Of a stretch of DNA of 64,000 nucleotides, positions 24,403-33,959 are shown in pieces. The notes below the pieces were generated by a model. It was not told where the DNA came from. It saw only the letters and a program-made list of their open reading frames with translations, and did no database searches. The stretch is from Carettochelys insculpta. Lineage: Eukaryota > Chordata > Testudines > Carettochelyidae. Both the position numbers and the translations under genes were made by a program. The DNA is taken from positions 177,986,798 through 178,050,797 of the forward strand of contig NC_134138.1 of assembly GCF_033958435.1 (NCBI RefSeq), read 5' to 3'. The stretch's first letter is position 1, and each line of letters opens with the position of its first letter.

Positions 24403-24522
24403 CTGTCATGTTGCAGTAAACTTTCAAAGGTCCCAGGGCCCCACTGCCATCTGGATCTATCCAGTAATAATTTGAGGTTTTGCCCAAGTGTTTGTATGCT
24501 TCACAGGAGAGGTCATAAATAG
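24403..24522 (-). CDS. CNTNAP2: Internal exon of a contactin-associated protein, probably CNTNAP2
   Basis: This is a 120-bp exon read on the minus strand. It has a clean acceptor (TTCCATTCCAG before the exon) and a donor (ACAG followed by GTAACT). Only one frame is open. It begins with the last two bases of a split codon and ends with one base of the next. The 39 full codons include [22 protein letters not shown] and KVYCNMT. The IDPDGSG...YCNMT pattern is the start of the fibrinogen-C-like domain in neurexin-IV/Caspr proteins, single-pass axonal adhesion proteins that cluster potassium channels at juxtaparanodes. The wording is closest to CNTNAP2 as I remember it, with CNTNAP4 and CNTNAP5 as alternatives. 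The split codons fit a preceding Ser and a following Glu. No neighbouring CNTNAP exon is visible, so both flanking introns exceed the window. The family call is firm; the paralogue is likely but unconfirmed. Confidence 0.85.
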
Positions 24523-25923
24523 CTGGAATGGAACAAAATGAAATATACTAATATGGAAATTGAACTTCAGGAGTAAACAGTGCCCAATCACAATAACTTC
24601 CTTCACAGCTTCTTTTTATAATTCACACTAATGCTCACTAGCGAACCATTGATTTATCATATAAGACGCTGATTTAATACTACAAAATAATAGAAGGGTC
24701 AATATTTTTTCTAAAGTACACCAGTTACTACAGCTGGTCAGAAAATCTTTGATGAAACCATATTTTATTTTGGAAGAAAACTGGGGGGGAAGTTCCAACA
24801 ATGTAAAATGTCTTTTTTCATATTTTCTAATATAACAACTGATTTTTCATTTTAAATCTATTTTTTGCTTCATTTGTAAACATTGTACATCATAACATAT
24901 AAATAAAAAGTTGAAATTGTAACAAAATGCTTTTTTTATTTCATTCACAGAAAATTTAGAAATATTCAGCTTTTATTCTGTTTTGGAACAAAGCTAAATT
25001 TTGAAACCTCTAAACCCTTTATGAAACAGAATTTTCACCTTCTGTGCAGTTCTGCTGGTAGCAACTTTGGAAAACAGTATACATTCTTAGGCAAAGTTAA
25101 TTATTTATCTAAGGTCAAATTAGTAGATTCTTAGAATTGAACACCATGATATAGGTAACATTAAAATCTGAGAATTGCCATCGCTTGTCAGACTGGTATT
25201 TGCAATTCTCCAGATACATTTTTCTTTTAATCAAAAATAATTAAATACATAAAATAATAGTAGTAGTCGTGGTGGTGGTGGTGGTAGTAGTACACAGTTG
25301 CTACACAAATTTGGAAACAAGAATACGTGATAATATCTAACTAATAGATCTAACTTCTCTTTTGTCCAAAGGACCAAGTGGTATAGATATGTGAGTTAGA
25401 ATCAATCAATCAACTCCTAAATTAATTAAACATTTGTTTAGCCAGATTTCATACCTAGTCTAAAAACCCACCTAATGTACAATTCCTACAAATTATCTCC
25501 TTGGTATGAATGGCTTTATTTCAAATGTCCATAACAACAGTCAATTCTGCCGTGCTCTAGATGATTGATCAATGATGGGACCTCCTTGTTTAAGGGCTTC
25601 CAGCCAACTACTGTCAGACAGAAAGGAAAATGGAGGCTGGAAGCATCTACACTCTAATAAAATACATATAAGCTGAAATTTCGAGTGTCTGTATTCACGT
25701 ATCCATGTGAAATGATAATCTCTCTGACCTCCTAATATTACAAAGGGCTAGAGAAGACTATAATGCAGGATAAATTTAATTTTAGCTTAGAGATGCTTTA
25801 ATATATTATAAATTAAGCTTATATAAAAAGCAGATATTTATAATTGAAATACTGTTTTTTTCCAATTAGCCATTCCCCTTATTTCCACTTGCATACCTAG
25901 GAAGACAGACTTTTTCTTTTCAC
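24523..25923. other. Intron upstream of the exon; short trinucleotide run at 25257-25291
   Basis: The T-rich tract and acceptor of the CNTNAP2 exon lie at its left edge. A TAG/TGG trinucleotide run occupies 25257-25291. No other feature seen. Confidence 0.5.
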
Positions 25924-25926
25924 AGT

Positions 25927-26637
25927 GGCTACGTCTACACGTGCAGCCAACATCGAAATAGCTTATTTCGATGTATCAACATCGAAATAGGCTATTACGA
26001 TGAATAACGTCTACACGTCCTCCAGGGCTGGCAACATCGATGTTCAACTTCGACGTTGCACGGCACCACATCGAAATAGACGCTGCGAGGGTACGTCTAC
26101 ACACCAAAGTAGCATACATCGAAATAAGGGTGCCAGGAACAGCTGCAGACAGGGTCACAGGGCGGACTCAACAGCCAGCCGCTCCCTTAAAGGGCCCCTC
26201 CCAGACACAGTTGCACTAAACAACACAAGATACACAGAGCTGACAACTGGTTGCAGACCCTGTGCCTGCAGCATAGATCCCCAGCTGCCGCAGAAGCAGC
26301 CAGAAGCCCTGGGCTAAGGGCTGCTGCCCACGGTGACCATAGAGCCCCGCAGGGGCTGGAGAGAGAGCATCTCTCAACCCCCCAGCTGATGGCCGCCATG
26401 GAGGACCCAGCAATTTCGACGTTGCGGGACGCGGATCGTCTACACGGTCCCTACTTCGACGTTGAACGTCGAAGTAGGGCGCTATTCCTATCTCCTCATG
26501 AGGTTAGCGACTTCGACGTCTCGCCGCCTAACGTCGAAGTTAACTTCGAAATAGCGCTTGACGCGTGTAGACGCAACGGGCGCTATTTCGAAGTTGGTGC
26601 CGCTACTTCGAAGTAGCGTGCACGTGTAGACGCAGCT
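25927..26637 (+). mobile_element. Harbinger MITE H3 (711 bp)
   Basis: The left end is GGCTACGTCTACACGTGCAG. The right end, reversed, is AGCTGCGTCTACACGTGCAC. The AGT target duplication is at 25924-25926 and 26638-26640. Closest to H4. The 105-codon frame (26000-26317) and 121-codon frame (26251-26616) are both kept open. Confidence 0.85.
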
Positions 26638-26880
26638 AGTGAGTGATTCTGATATAATGTGTATTTTTTTTCTTAAAGATTTGTGAAGATCATTGTACAT
26701 ATCCTGGACAGAATTACATTTCAGTCACTGAAAGACTCTTGGCAAAGTGTTACAATGGAGAATGAACATCAGACCATAATGGAGCCACAGTAGCTTTAAC
26801 AAATTAAGAGTACAATACAAATGGCTGTTCATCACAAAATGAGGAATGAGGAAGGTACACCCAGCATGTATCCACTGTAC

Positions 26881-27211
26881 CAGGGGTCAGCAACCCCTGG
26901 CAGATGTGCCAAGAGTGGCACGCAAGCCAATCTTCATCAGCGCATGAGGTGGGAGCTCAGCCTTGCCCTTCATCCCCCATGCAATCAGGAGCTTGCTCAA
27001 AGCCATGCTGCCTGTGGACTAACAAAAGGCCGACTAATGGTACCAACCACCACCTAAATGGTAAAGCTCTCAATCTTAATTTATTTATTAATGAAGCTGT
27101 TTTCAATAGGACTATTAGAGACATTGAAAAGTATCACTGGCTCTTGGGCCGTTTACAGAGGTCAAAAGGTCAAATTTCAGCAGTCCGCTTCAGAAAGGTT
27201 ACTGACTCCTG
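26881..27211. mobile_element. Non-autonomous hAT element, 331 bp
   Basis: The ends CAGGGGTCAGCAACC and, reversed, CAGGAGTCAGTAACC are typical hAT termini. The 8-bp flanks CACTGTAC (26873-26880) and CACTATAC (27212-27219) differ at one base. No transposase sequence remains. Confidence 0.8.
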
Positions 27212-27219
27212 CACTATAC

Positions 27220-28599
27220 GATTAAATGTATTGTGGCATGGCATGCAGCGTCATTAATTTCATTTCTATAATACTAGACCGCAAATGTCTTAACTGTTTA
27301 AGTGGAATATAAGCATAAACTTATCAGAATATGTATAATATATATTTCCCTCAGTCTCAATAGCCCTGTTATTAATAGAAGAACAGACTCTTTCAACTGT
27401 TTAATTAAGTACAAGCTTAATAATTATTACCATGAAGTGTATCAGCAGGGTATGGCCACAAAAATTAATTTAAAATGATAAAAATGTATGGCAAACATTA
27501 CAGATTCTGCCTTTACATTTTTTCACAATTTTTTTAATATGAAGTGATGATGATACTACAACAAATTCCCTATGACCTATCTTATTACATTAAGTATTCT
27601 GTCCTCAGAATGCCAACAGTGTACCTGCTATGAAGTCAAGAATTAAAAGGGCCATTTTGGTGTTTCTTTACTCTCCATTTCATATTCTTTTAAAAGAAAA
27701 GAGATCATTAAGCTGTAATATGTATTTATGTGGCAGTGTAGATGAAGGTGCACTTGAAATGCCGACAACCCGGAAGACAAAACTCTTCTATTTAGTCACA
27801 GAAGAGACATGAGGGGCATACAGAAGAAGGGGAGAAACTAGCATACTGAGACAGTGAAAGGCAACAAACCAGGCACAAAATTGAGAGAGAAGACGGAAAT
27901 GAAGAGCTCAGTGAAGCTGGCATCATTAACAGACGGGTGTTAATAAGATCCTGTGGGAAACAGTGGAGATATAAATAAGGGCAGATTTATGTAGAAGCTT
28001 TGAAGACCAGGCAAAAATGTTTACATTCAGTTCAGTTGGCAAAGGGAAGCTAGCCATGGGATTTTAATAAGAGAGTAACAAGGATGAGCATCAAGTTTGG
28101 AAGACCATTTTGGCCTTTCTTAATAGGATGGAAAGAATAGGACTTAATTCAGGGAAGTCAGAGAAGTAAAGGTTCCTAGAGTTAGGAAAGAAGATAAGCT
28201 CAGCATCTTATTTGACTGGAGAACAGGGAAATGCTGGAGTTCTGAAATGATGTGGAGCAGAAATTGGCAGGAACTGTCAATAGCATCGATGTATGAGTAG
28301 AGAAAAAAAAAGAGAGAACAGGTTAGGAGTTCTATGATAATTATGTTTAATTGGAAGATGAGTTTGGACATCCAAAAGGAAATGTTGGAAAGACCAGCAG
28401 AACTTCAAGCATGGGCATAGGGGAAGAAGTAGATTGAAGATTTGTCCTCAGCAAGAGGCTATATGAGTAGATTCAATCAGAGAGGAAGACGAAAGTTGAG
28501 CACAAAGGAAGAAGACAATGGACAGATGACTGAGAAACACTAACAGAGACCAGGAACGAAGAAAAGATTATAATGGAGGAGCAATCAGCAACAGTAGAT
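27220..28599. other. Intronic sequence without recognised features
   Basis: An A+G-rich stretch (27800-28590) has no domain-bearing frame. Confidence 0.4.
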
Positions 28600-29219
28600 T
28601 AGGAAGAACAAAGAAACTTCAAAGTCCACAAAATACAAAATATCATGGAGCAGTGGGACGCCCACAGAATCAAAGTCCACATAAAAAGAAATGGAGAGGT
28701 ATGCAGCGATCTCTGCTCTGTGTCCTGATTTCGGCTCTGTGTCCAAAGCATGGATGGACACAGAGCAGACATCAGGGATCTCAATACACCTAAGCCGGTC
28801 AATGAACACTTCAATGGAGTGGACCATTCTGCTGAAGACCTGAGAATTTGTGTTTTACAACTTAGATACTTTAAAAACAGATTACATAGAGAAAGTTGTG
28901 AATTGGAGTTCATATTCAAATTTGACACATTAACTCTTGGTATGAACAAAGATAGCCATTACCTCATGTATTACAGGCACTGCTTCCCTTCCTTTGATGC
29001 TTATAATTATCTCAGGAAAGACACTTAACACCCCGACCCCTCACCTCCTCCTTCAGTCCTACATACTTGAATTGTCAGTTTTTATTGCAATTTTTTTTGG
29101 ATCGCTGTACTTACAGATGTCAGTCTGTACTGGAAATACTTTTGATCTGAAGAAGTGGGTCTGTCCCATGAAAGCTCATCACTGAATATATTATTTTGTT
29201 AGTCTTTAAAGTGCTACAT
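28600..29219 (+). pseudogene. PLE-1: Penelope-like element with GIY-YIG endonuclease relic
   Basis: The frame at 28750-29028 encodes the C-terminal half of a PLE GIY-YIG endonuclease: GHRADIRDL, PVNEHF, EDLRICVLQ, RLHRE and FIFKFDTLTLGMN. It is followed by a tail with GAAGAAGTGGGTCTGTCCC, AAAGCTCATCAC and TTTTGTTAGTCTTTAAAGTG. In PLEs this endonuclease nicks the target, and the protein also carries a reverse transcriptase, which is absent here. The YIG motif itself is missing; upstream, an inverted repeat (CTGCTCTGTGTCC at 28713, its inverse at 28756) marks a fold-back junction. The tail is broken at 29219 by Harbinger A and resumes at 33942-33959. Confidence 0.75.
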
Positions 29220-29594
29220 TACGGCTACGTCTACACTAGCACAATACGTCGAAGTAGTCTATTTTGAAGTAAGAACATCGAAATAGGCTACTTCGATGCA
29301 TATCGTCTACACGTCCTCCAGGGATGGTGTCGTCGACATTCAACGTCGAAGTAGCGATGGGGAACGTCGAAAGGAGCCACCCCAGAAGGAAATGAGGAGT
29401 GTCCACACACACAAGCCCCCTCTTTCGAAATAAGGGACCAGGAAAGCCTGTGGACTGGGTCACAGGCTGAACTAGCCCTTCCAGGGCAACAGCAAGCCTC
29501 TCCTTTAAAGGACCCCTCCCAGACACACCCGACCTGCACAGCACGAGGTCTGAAGAGCAGTAGCCACTCTTTCGCAGACCAAGTCACAGCAGAT

Positions 29595-30955
29595 ATGGAC
29601 ACCCAGTAGCAGCAGCAGGAAGAGGAGGCCCTCCAGGTAGTCATCCAGGGGACAAGTGCCCTGCTAGGTGCTGCTCGGGAGGCCACCCAGTGGTTCCTGC
29701 CAGAGGAGCCCTCCCCGGAGGCAGACAGAGACGCCCCTGACCACCGGGCTCCCCTCTTCCTCCCTCACTGGCTGCTCCCCCACCTCTGGAGCTACTCCAC
29801 CAGCTCCGAGTGGTGGGAGCAGCTCATCATGCGGGAGTGGGACGACGATATGTGGCTCCGGAACTTCCGCATGCACCGGCAGACCTTTCTCGAGCTCTGC
29901 CAGTGGCTCACCCCGGCACTGAGGCACCACAACACCCGGATGCAGCGCGCCCTCCCCTTCGAGAGGAGGGTTGCAATAGCCGTCTGGAAGCTGGCCACTC
30001 CAGACAGCTACCGCTCCGTGGGACACCAGTTTGGAGTGGGAAAGGCCACGGTAGGGGCCATCGTCATGGAGGTAAGGAGGCCCGGGCGCACACCCACTGG
30101 GGGGGCAGGGGGGCCACGTGTGGGGTTGGGGAGGGAGGGAGGGAGGGGCACCGGGGAGGGAGGTGCCCGGGAGGGGGGCCTGGGGGAAGGGCCCTGGCGC
30201 ACCCTGCACAGCCTCATGGGTGCCTGTGTTCCCTCCCCACAGGTAGTCTGTGCGTTTAATGCCATGTTGCTCCAAAGAGTCATCCAACTCGGGGACCTGG
30301 ACGCAGCCGTCGCCGGATTCACCTCCAGGGGGTTCCCGAACTGCTTCGGGGCTCTGAATGGGACCCACTTCCCCATCCACGCCCCAGACCACAGCGGAGG
30401 AAGATACACAAGCCACAGGGGCTACCACTCCATGGTTCTACAGGCCATGGTGGACAGTTGGGGGCCACTTCCAGGACGTGTACGTGGGCTGGCCCGGCTG
30501 CACACACAATGCCCACGTTTTTAGGAACTCAGGCCTGTGCCTCTGGGGGACACCACCGTGCCCTTCTGCCTTGTGGCGGATGCGGCCTACTCCCTCCAGC
30601 CCTGGCTCATGTACCCGTACACCAGCCACCTCAACGCCAGCCAGATGCGGTGCAACGCCCACCTGAACCACGCCCGTCAGGTGGTGGAGAGGACATTCGG
30701 CCATCTGAGGGCCACTGGCGGTGCCTCCTTGCCCGACTGGACGTCAGCCTCCAAAACATCCCCCAGGTTGTGGGCGCGTGCTGCACGCTCCACAACATCG
30801 TTGAGGGCAAGGGGGAGGCTTTTCTCCAGGGGTGGGTGGTCAACGCCAGCACTGGCTTCCCCCAGCCAGCCACTGCACCCAGCTGCCAGGCCCACCATGA
30901 GGGGGTATGGGTCTGCGAGTACCTGCGGGCCCATGTCGATCAGGGAGACCCCTGA
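29595..30955 (+). pseudogene. PIF/Harbinger DDE transposase, broken (Harbinger A)
   Basis: HARBI1-like transposases cut and paste DNA with an RNase-H-fold DDE nuclease. Exon 1 (29595-30071) starts ATG GAC ACC CAG, but the fifth codon is TAG. It then holds the N-terminal RMHRQTFLELCQWL and VGHQFGVGKATV helix-turn-helix-like part. A GT...AG intron (30072-30242, 171 bp) follows ATGGAG. Exon 2 continues in phase with FNAMLLQRV, then LNGTHFPIHAP, FQDVYVGWPGCTHNA and VVERTFGHL. The usual first catalytic Asp (LDGTHIP) reads Asn; the second Asp and the Glu are present. Frameshifts near 30460, 30535 and 30715 break exon 2. An AATAAA lies at 31075-31080. Confidence 0.85.
30072..30242 (+). other. Intron of the Harbinger A transposase
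   Basis: The donor is GAG/GTAAGG and the acceptor CCCTCCCCACAG. It is 171 bp, a multiple of three, G-rich and with no stop in the transposase frame. The homologous intron in Harbinger B sits at the same codon. Confidence 0.75.
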
Positions 30956-31199
30956 GCACCTCCCTGGCCTTCACCAGAAGACCCCCCACACACACACAGC
31001 CCGCACTACCTGCACACCACCCCCAACACCTGCATGCCACTCCCCAACAAGCACAAGCCTCCAGCTTTTTGGAAAATAAAACTTTTTTTTTCTGAAACCT
31101 GAAAACTTGTTTTGTTCAAAACAGAAACTGCAACGAATATACAAAAAGGGGGACAACTATATACATGGGGGCCCGGCAGACGGCTCGGCCGTTGGCCCA

Positions 31200-32953
31200 T
31201 CAGTCTGGGGTGGGGTAGAGGGGCATGACCCCCGGCGGGTACAGCTCGCAAACCCACCCCGTGTCCGCGGTCCCTGGCGTGGCCGGCTGGGAGGACCGGC
31301 AAGTATGGCCGGGATGCCTCCACTGGCCAGTCTTCAGCGCCAGTGGGCTCTGTGGAGCTTGCAGATGGCAATGCGGGCAGGGCGGCAGGTGGGGCAGCCG
31401 GCAGTGAGGCGGGTGGGGTGGCAGGCAGTGCAACAGGGGGAGCCTCGGATGGAGGAGTGGGGAGGGCAGCCCAGGGGCAGCGGGGGGCGGGAGCTGGGCA
31501 ACGGCCTCCCGGATCAACCCAGCTCTGTCCCGAAAGACCTCCATAAAGTCCTCCCATGCTGCCCACCACTGGGTGGACGCCTCCCGGTCAAACCAGAGTC
31601 TCTCCTCCGCCACCTCTGTCTGCCACCGGAGAGCTGCCAGGAGCTGTGGGTCCACAGGGGCCATCCCCAGAGCCCGGCAGTGGCAGGACCATCCTGCTGT
31701 CCTTGGGGGTGTCTCGGGCTGCTGGTGGTGGCTGACCTGTGGCAAGCTGCCAGGGACGATGGACAGTGCCTGGCTGCCTGGGGTGTCGGATGCTGCAGCT
31801 GGACAGAGGGAGAGAGGGAGGGGAAGGCTGTTAGTACAGTGCTCTGGCCCATGGCCCGTTCCCCCCGCCCCCTCTTGGGTGCTGGGTCTCCGTCCCCATC
31901 GGTGGGTTGATGTCCCTGTTGGCTGTTGCCATGGCATTGTCCCCCGCCCCCAGGGTTAAGGCTGAGTGCTGTCCATGGGTGCGGGTGCTGATGGGCGCTG
32001 ATGGCTGTGCCGCCGTCCTGGGACCATACAGTGGCTGGGCGTTTGCGGGTTGGGGTCAGGTGGAAGTGTGTGAGGCTCCCAGTCATGTCTGGTGCCCCTG
32101 CCCTGTGGCCCACAGGTGTGTGCTCTGTGGGGTACATACCTGACTGTCCATTGCTGCGGTCGGGAGAAGCCTGTTGGGCGGACGCCCATCTGGTGCTCCA
32201 GGAGCGGAGGTCAATGAGGAGCCCCCCCTCCTCGCTGCTGGACCCCTCCTCCGCTGTCCCCGGCGGGGTGGGTGGGGGCTCCTCGGGTGGGCCCCGGGGT
32301 GCAGGGCTGGTCTCCGGGCCGGACTCTGGCTCTGAGGGCTGCTGGGGCTTGTCGGCCGTGGTGTCAAGGGTGGCCAGGGGAGGGGAGGAGGTGTCCCGAG
32401 GGCCCAGGATGGCCCTGAGCTCCCTGTAATAAGGTCAAGTGGTGGGGGCAGCCCCAGACCGGCTGGCTGAGTCCCGGGCCCGGGTGTACCCCTGCCGCAA
32501 CTCCTTCACCTTACTCCGGACATGATTTGGAGTGCGGGCAGGGTGACTCCGGGTGGCCAGGCCCTCGGCCAGTTGGGCGAATGCTTCTGCATTCCACCAA
32601 TTGCTCCCCATCACGTGGAGCACCTCCTCTTCACCCCAGAGCCCCAGCAGGTCTCAGAGCTCGGCCTCTGACCAGGAGGGATCCCACCTCTTTTTGGGCC
32701 CCCGCTTGGCTGCTGGGGGTGCCTGGGTCCCCTCAGGAGGGGAGCCCTGTGGGCGCTCAGGGGGGGTGTCTGGATGCCATGGCTCTGGGTGCTCAGATCG
32801 GGGTCTGGAGAGGGCATGCAGGGCTAGCACATGTGTGTGTTGCTGCCTGCACGCTCTCAGCTTCCTGCCACAGGAAATCTGGGTCCGTGGTGCTTTAAGG
32901 CTGCTGTGCGTGGCGACCATAGAGCCCCACAGGGGCTGAACAGAGCATCCCAA
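31200..32953 (-). pseudogene. Myb/SANT-like DNA-binding protein of Harbinger A, broken
   Basis: PIF/Harbinger elements usually encode a second, Myb/SANT-like protein that binds the ends and brings the transposase to the nucleus and DNA. On the minus strand a KRGPKKRWDPSW stretch leads into a domain with DLLGLWGEEEVL, WWNAEAFAQLAEGL and HVRSKVKELRQGY, the trihelix-type Myb_DNA-bind_4 pattern. A TGA stands in ELxDLLGLW and another in the TxPYYREL block. A likely intron runs from a GTATGT donor at 32139 to an AG near 31799. Exon 2 has a leucine/glutamate-rich, coiled-coil-like stretch (TEVAEERLW, WWAAWEDFMEVF). Start codon uncertain (32953 or 32817). Confidence 0.75.
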
Positions 32954-33194
32954 CCCTTCAGCTGATGGCCACCATGGAAGACCCCGCTATTTCAAAGTAG
33001 AAGGATGCAGATCATCTACACACACCCTACTTCGATGTTCAATGTCGAAGTAGGGCACTATGCCCATCTTCGGATGGGAATAGCGACTTCGACGTCTTAC
33101 CGCCTAACATCGATTTCAACGTCAAAATAGCACATGGCACGTGTAGACGTGACAGGTGCTATTTCGATGTTGTGCTGGCTACTTAGTACTTAGT

Positions 33195-33905
33195 AGCTGC
33201 GCCTACACGTGCACGCTACTTCGAAGTAGCGGCACCAACTTCGAAATAGCACCCGTCGCGTCTACACGCGTTGGGCGCTATTTCGAAGTTAACTTCGACG
33301 TTAGGCGGCGAGACGTCGAAGTCGCTAACCTCATGAGGAGATAGGAATAGCGCCCTATTTCGACGTTCAACGTCGAAGTAGGGACCGTGTAGACGATCCG
33401 CGTCCCACACTGTCGAAATTGCTGGGTCCTCCATGGCGGCCATCAGCTGGGGGGTTGAGAGATGCTCTCTCTCCAGCCCCTGCGGGGCTCTATGGTCACC
33501 GTGGGCAGCAGCCCTTAGCCCAGGGCTTCTGGCTGCTTCTGCGGCAGCTGGGGATCTATGCTGCAGGCACAGGGTCTGCAACCAGTTGTCAGCTCTGTGT
33601 ATCTTGTGTTGTTTAGTGCAACTGTGTCTGGGCGGGGCCCTTTAAGGGAGCGGCTGGCTGTTGAGTCCGCCCTGTGACCCTGTCTGCAGCTGTGCCTGGC
33701 ATCCCTATTTCGATGTGTGCTACTTTGACGTGTAGACGTTCCCTCGCTGCGCCTGTTTCGATGTTGGGCTGAGCAACGTCGAAGTTGAACATCGACGTTG
33801 CCGGCCCTGGAGGACGTGTAGATGTTATTCATCGAAATAGCCTATTTCGATGTCGCAACATCGAAATAAGCTATTTCGATGTTGGCTGCACGTGTAGACA
33901 TAGCC
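33195..33905 (-). mobile_element. Harbinger MITE H4 (711 bp), nested in Harbinger A
   Basis: The left end is AGCTGCGCCTACACGTGCAC. The right end, reversed, is GGCTATGTCTACACGTGCAG. The AGT target duplication is at 33192-33194 and 33906-33908. It splits the right terminal region of Harbinger A. The 105- and 121-codon frames (33515-33832, 33216-33581) remain open. Confidence 0.85.
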
Positions 33906-33959
33906 AGTATGAAGTAGCCGGCTAGTGTAGATGCACCCTACTACTGTTTTGTTTTGTTA

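Larger units (their letters stand above)
29223..33938 (+). mobile_element. Harbinger A: two-gene PIF/Harbinger transposon, 4.7 kb with nested H4
   Basis: The left end is GGCTACGTCTACACTAGC. The right end, reversed, is GGGTGCATCTACACTAGCC. The TAC target duplication is at 29220-29222 and 33939-33941. It holds a transposase gene on the plus strand (29595-30955) and a Myb/SANT-like gene on the minus strand (32953-31200), pointing toward each other. The last 300 bp before H4 and the first 400 bp match MITEs H1-H5. H4 is inserted near its right end. Both genes are broken, so this copy is dead, but the layout shows what an active element would look like. Confidence 0.85.

Noticed and set aside
29664..30428. 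254-codon minus-strand frame over the transposase of Harbinger A
   Set aside because: Reverse shadow of the transposase; Pro/Gly-rich with no domain.
31107..32939. Long plus-strand frames (up to 267 codons) over the Myb gene of Harbinger A
   Set aside because: They lie opposite the Myb-like gene in GC-rich DNA and lack domain-like composition; shadows.
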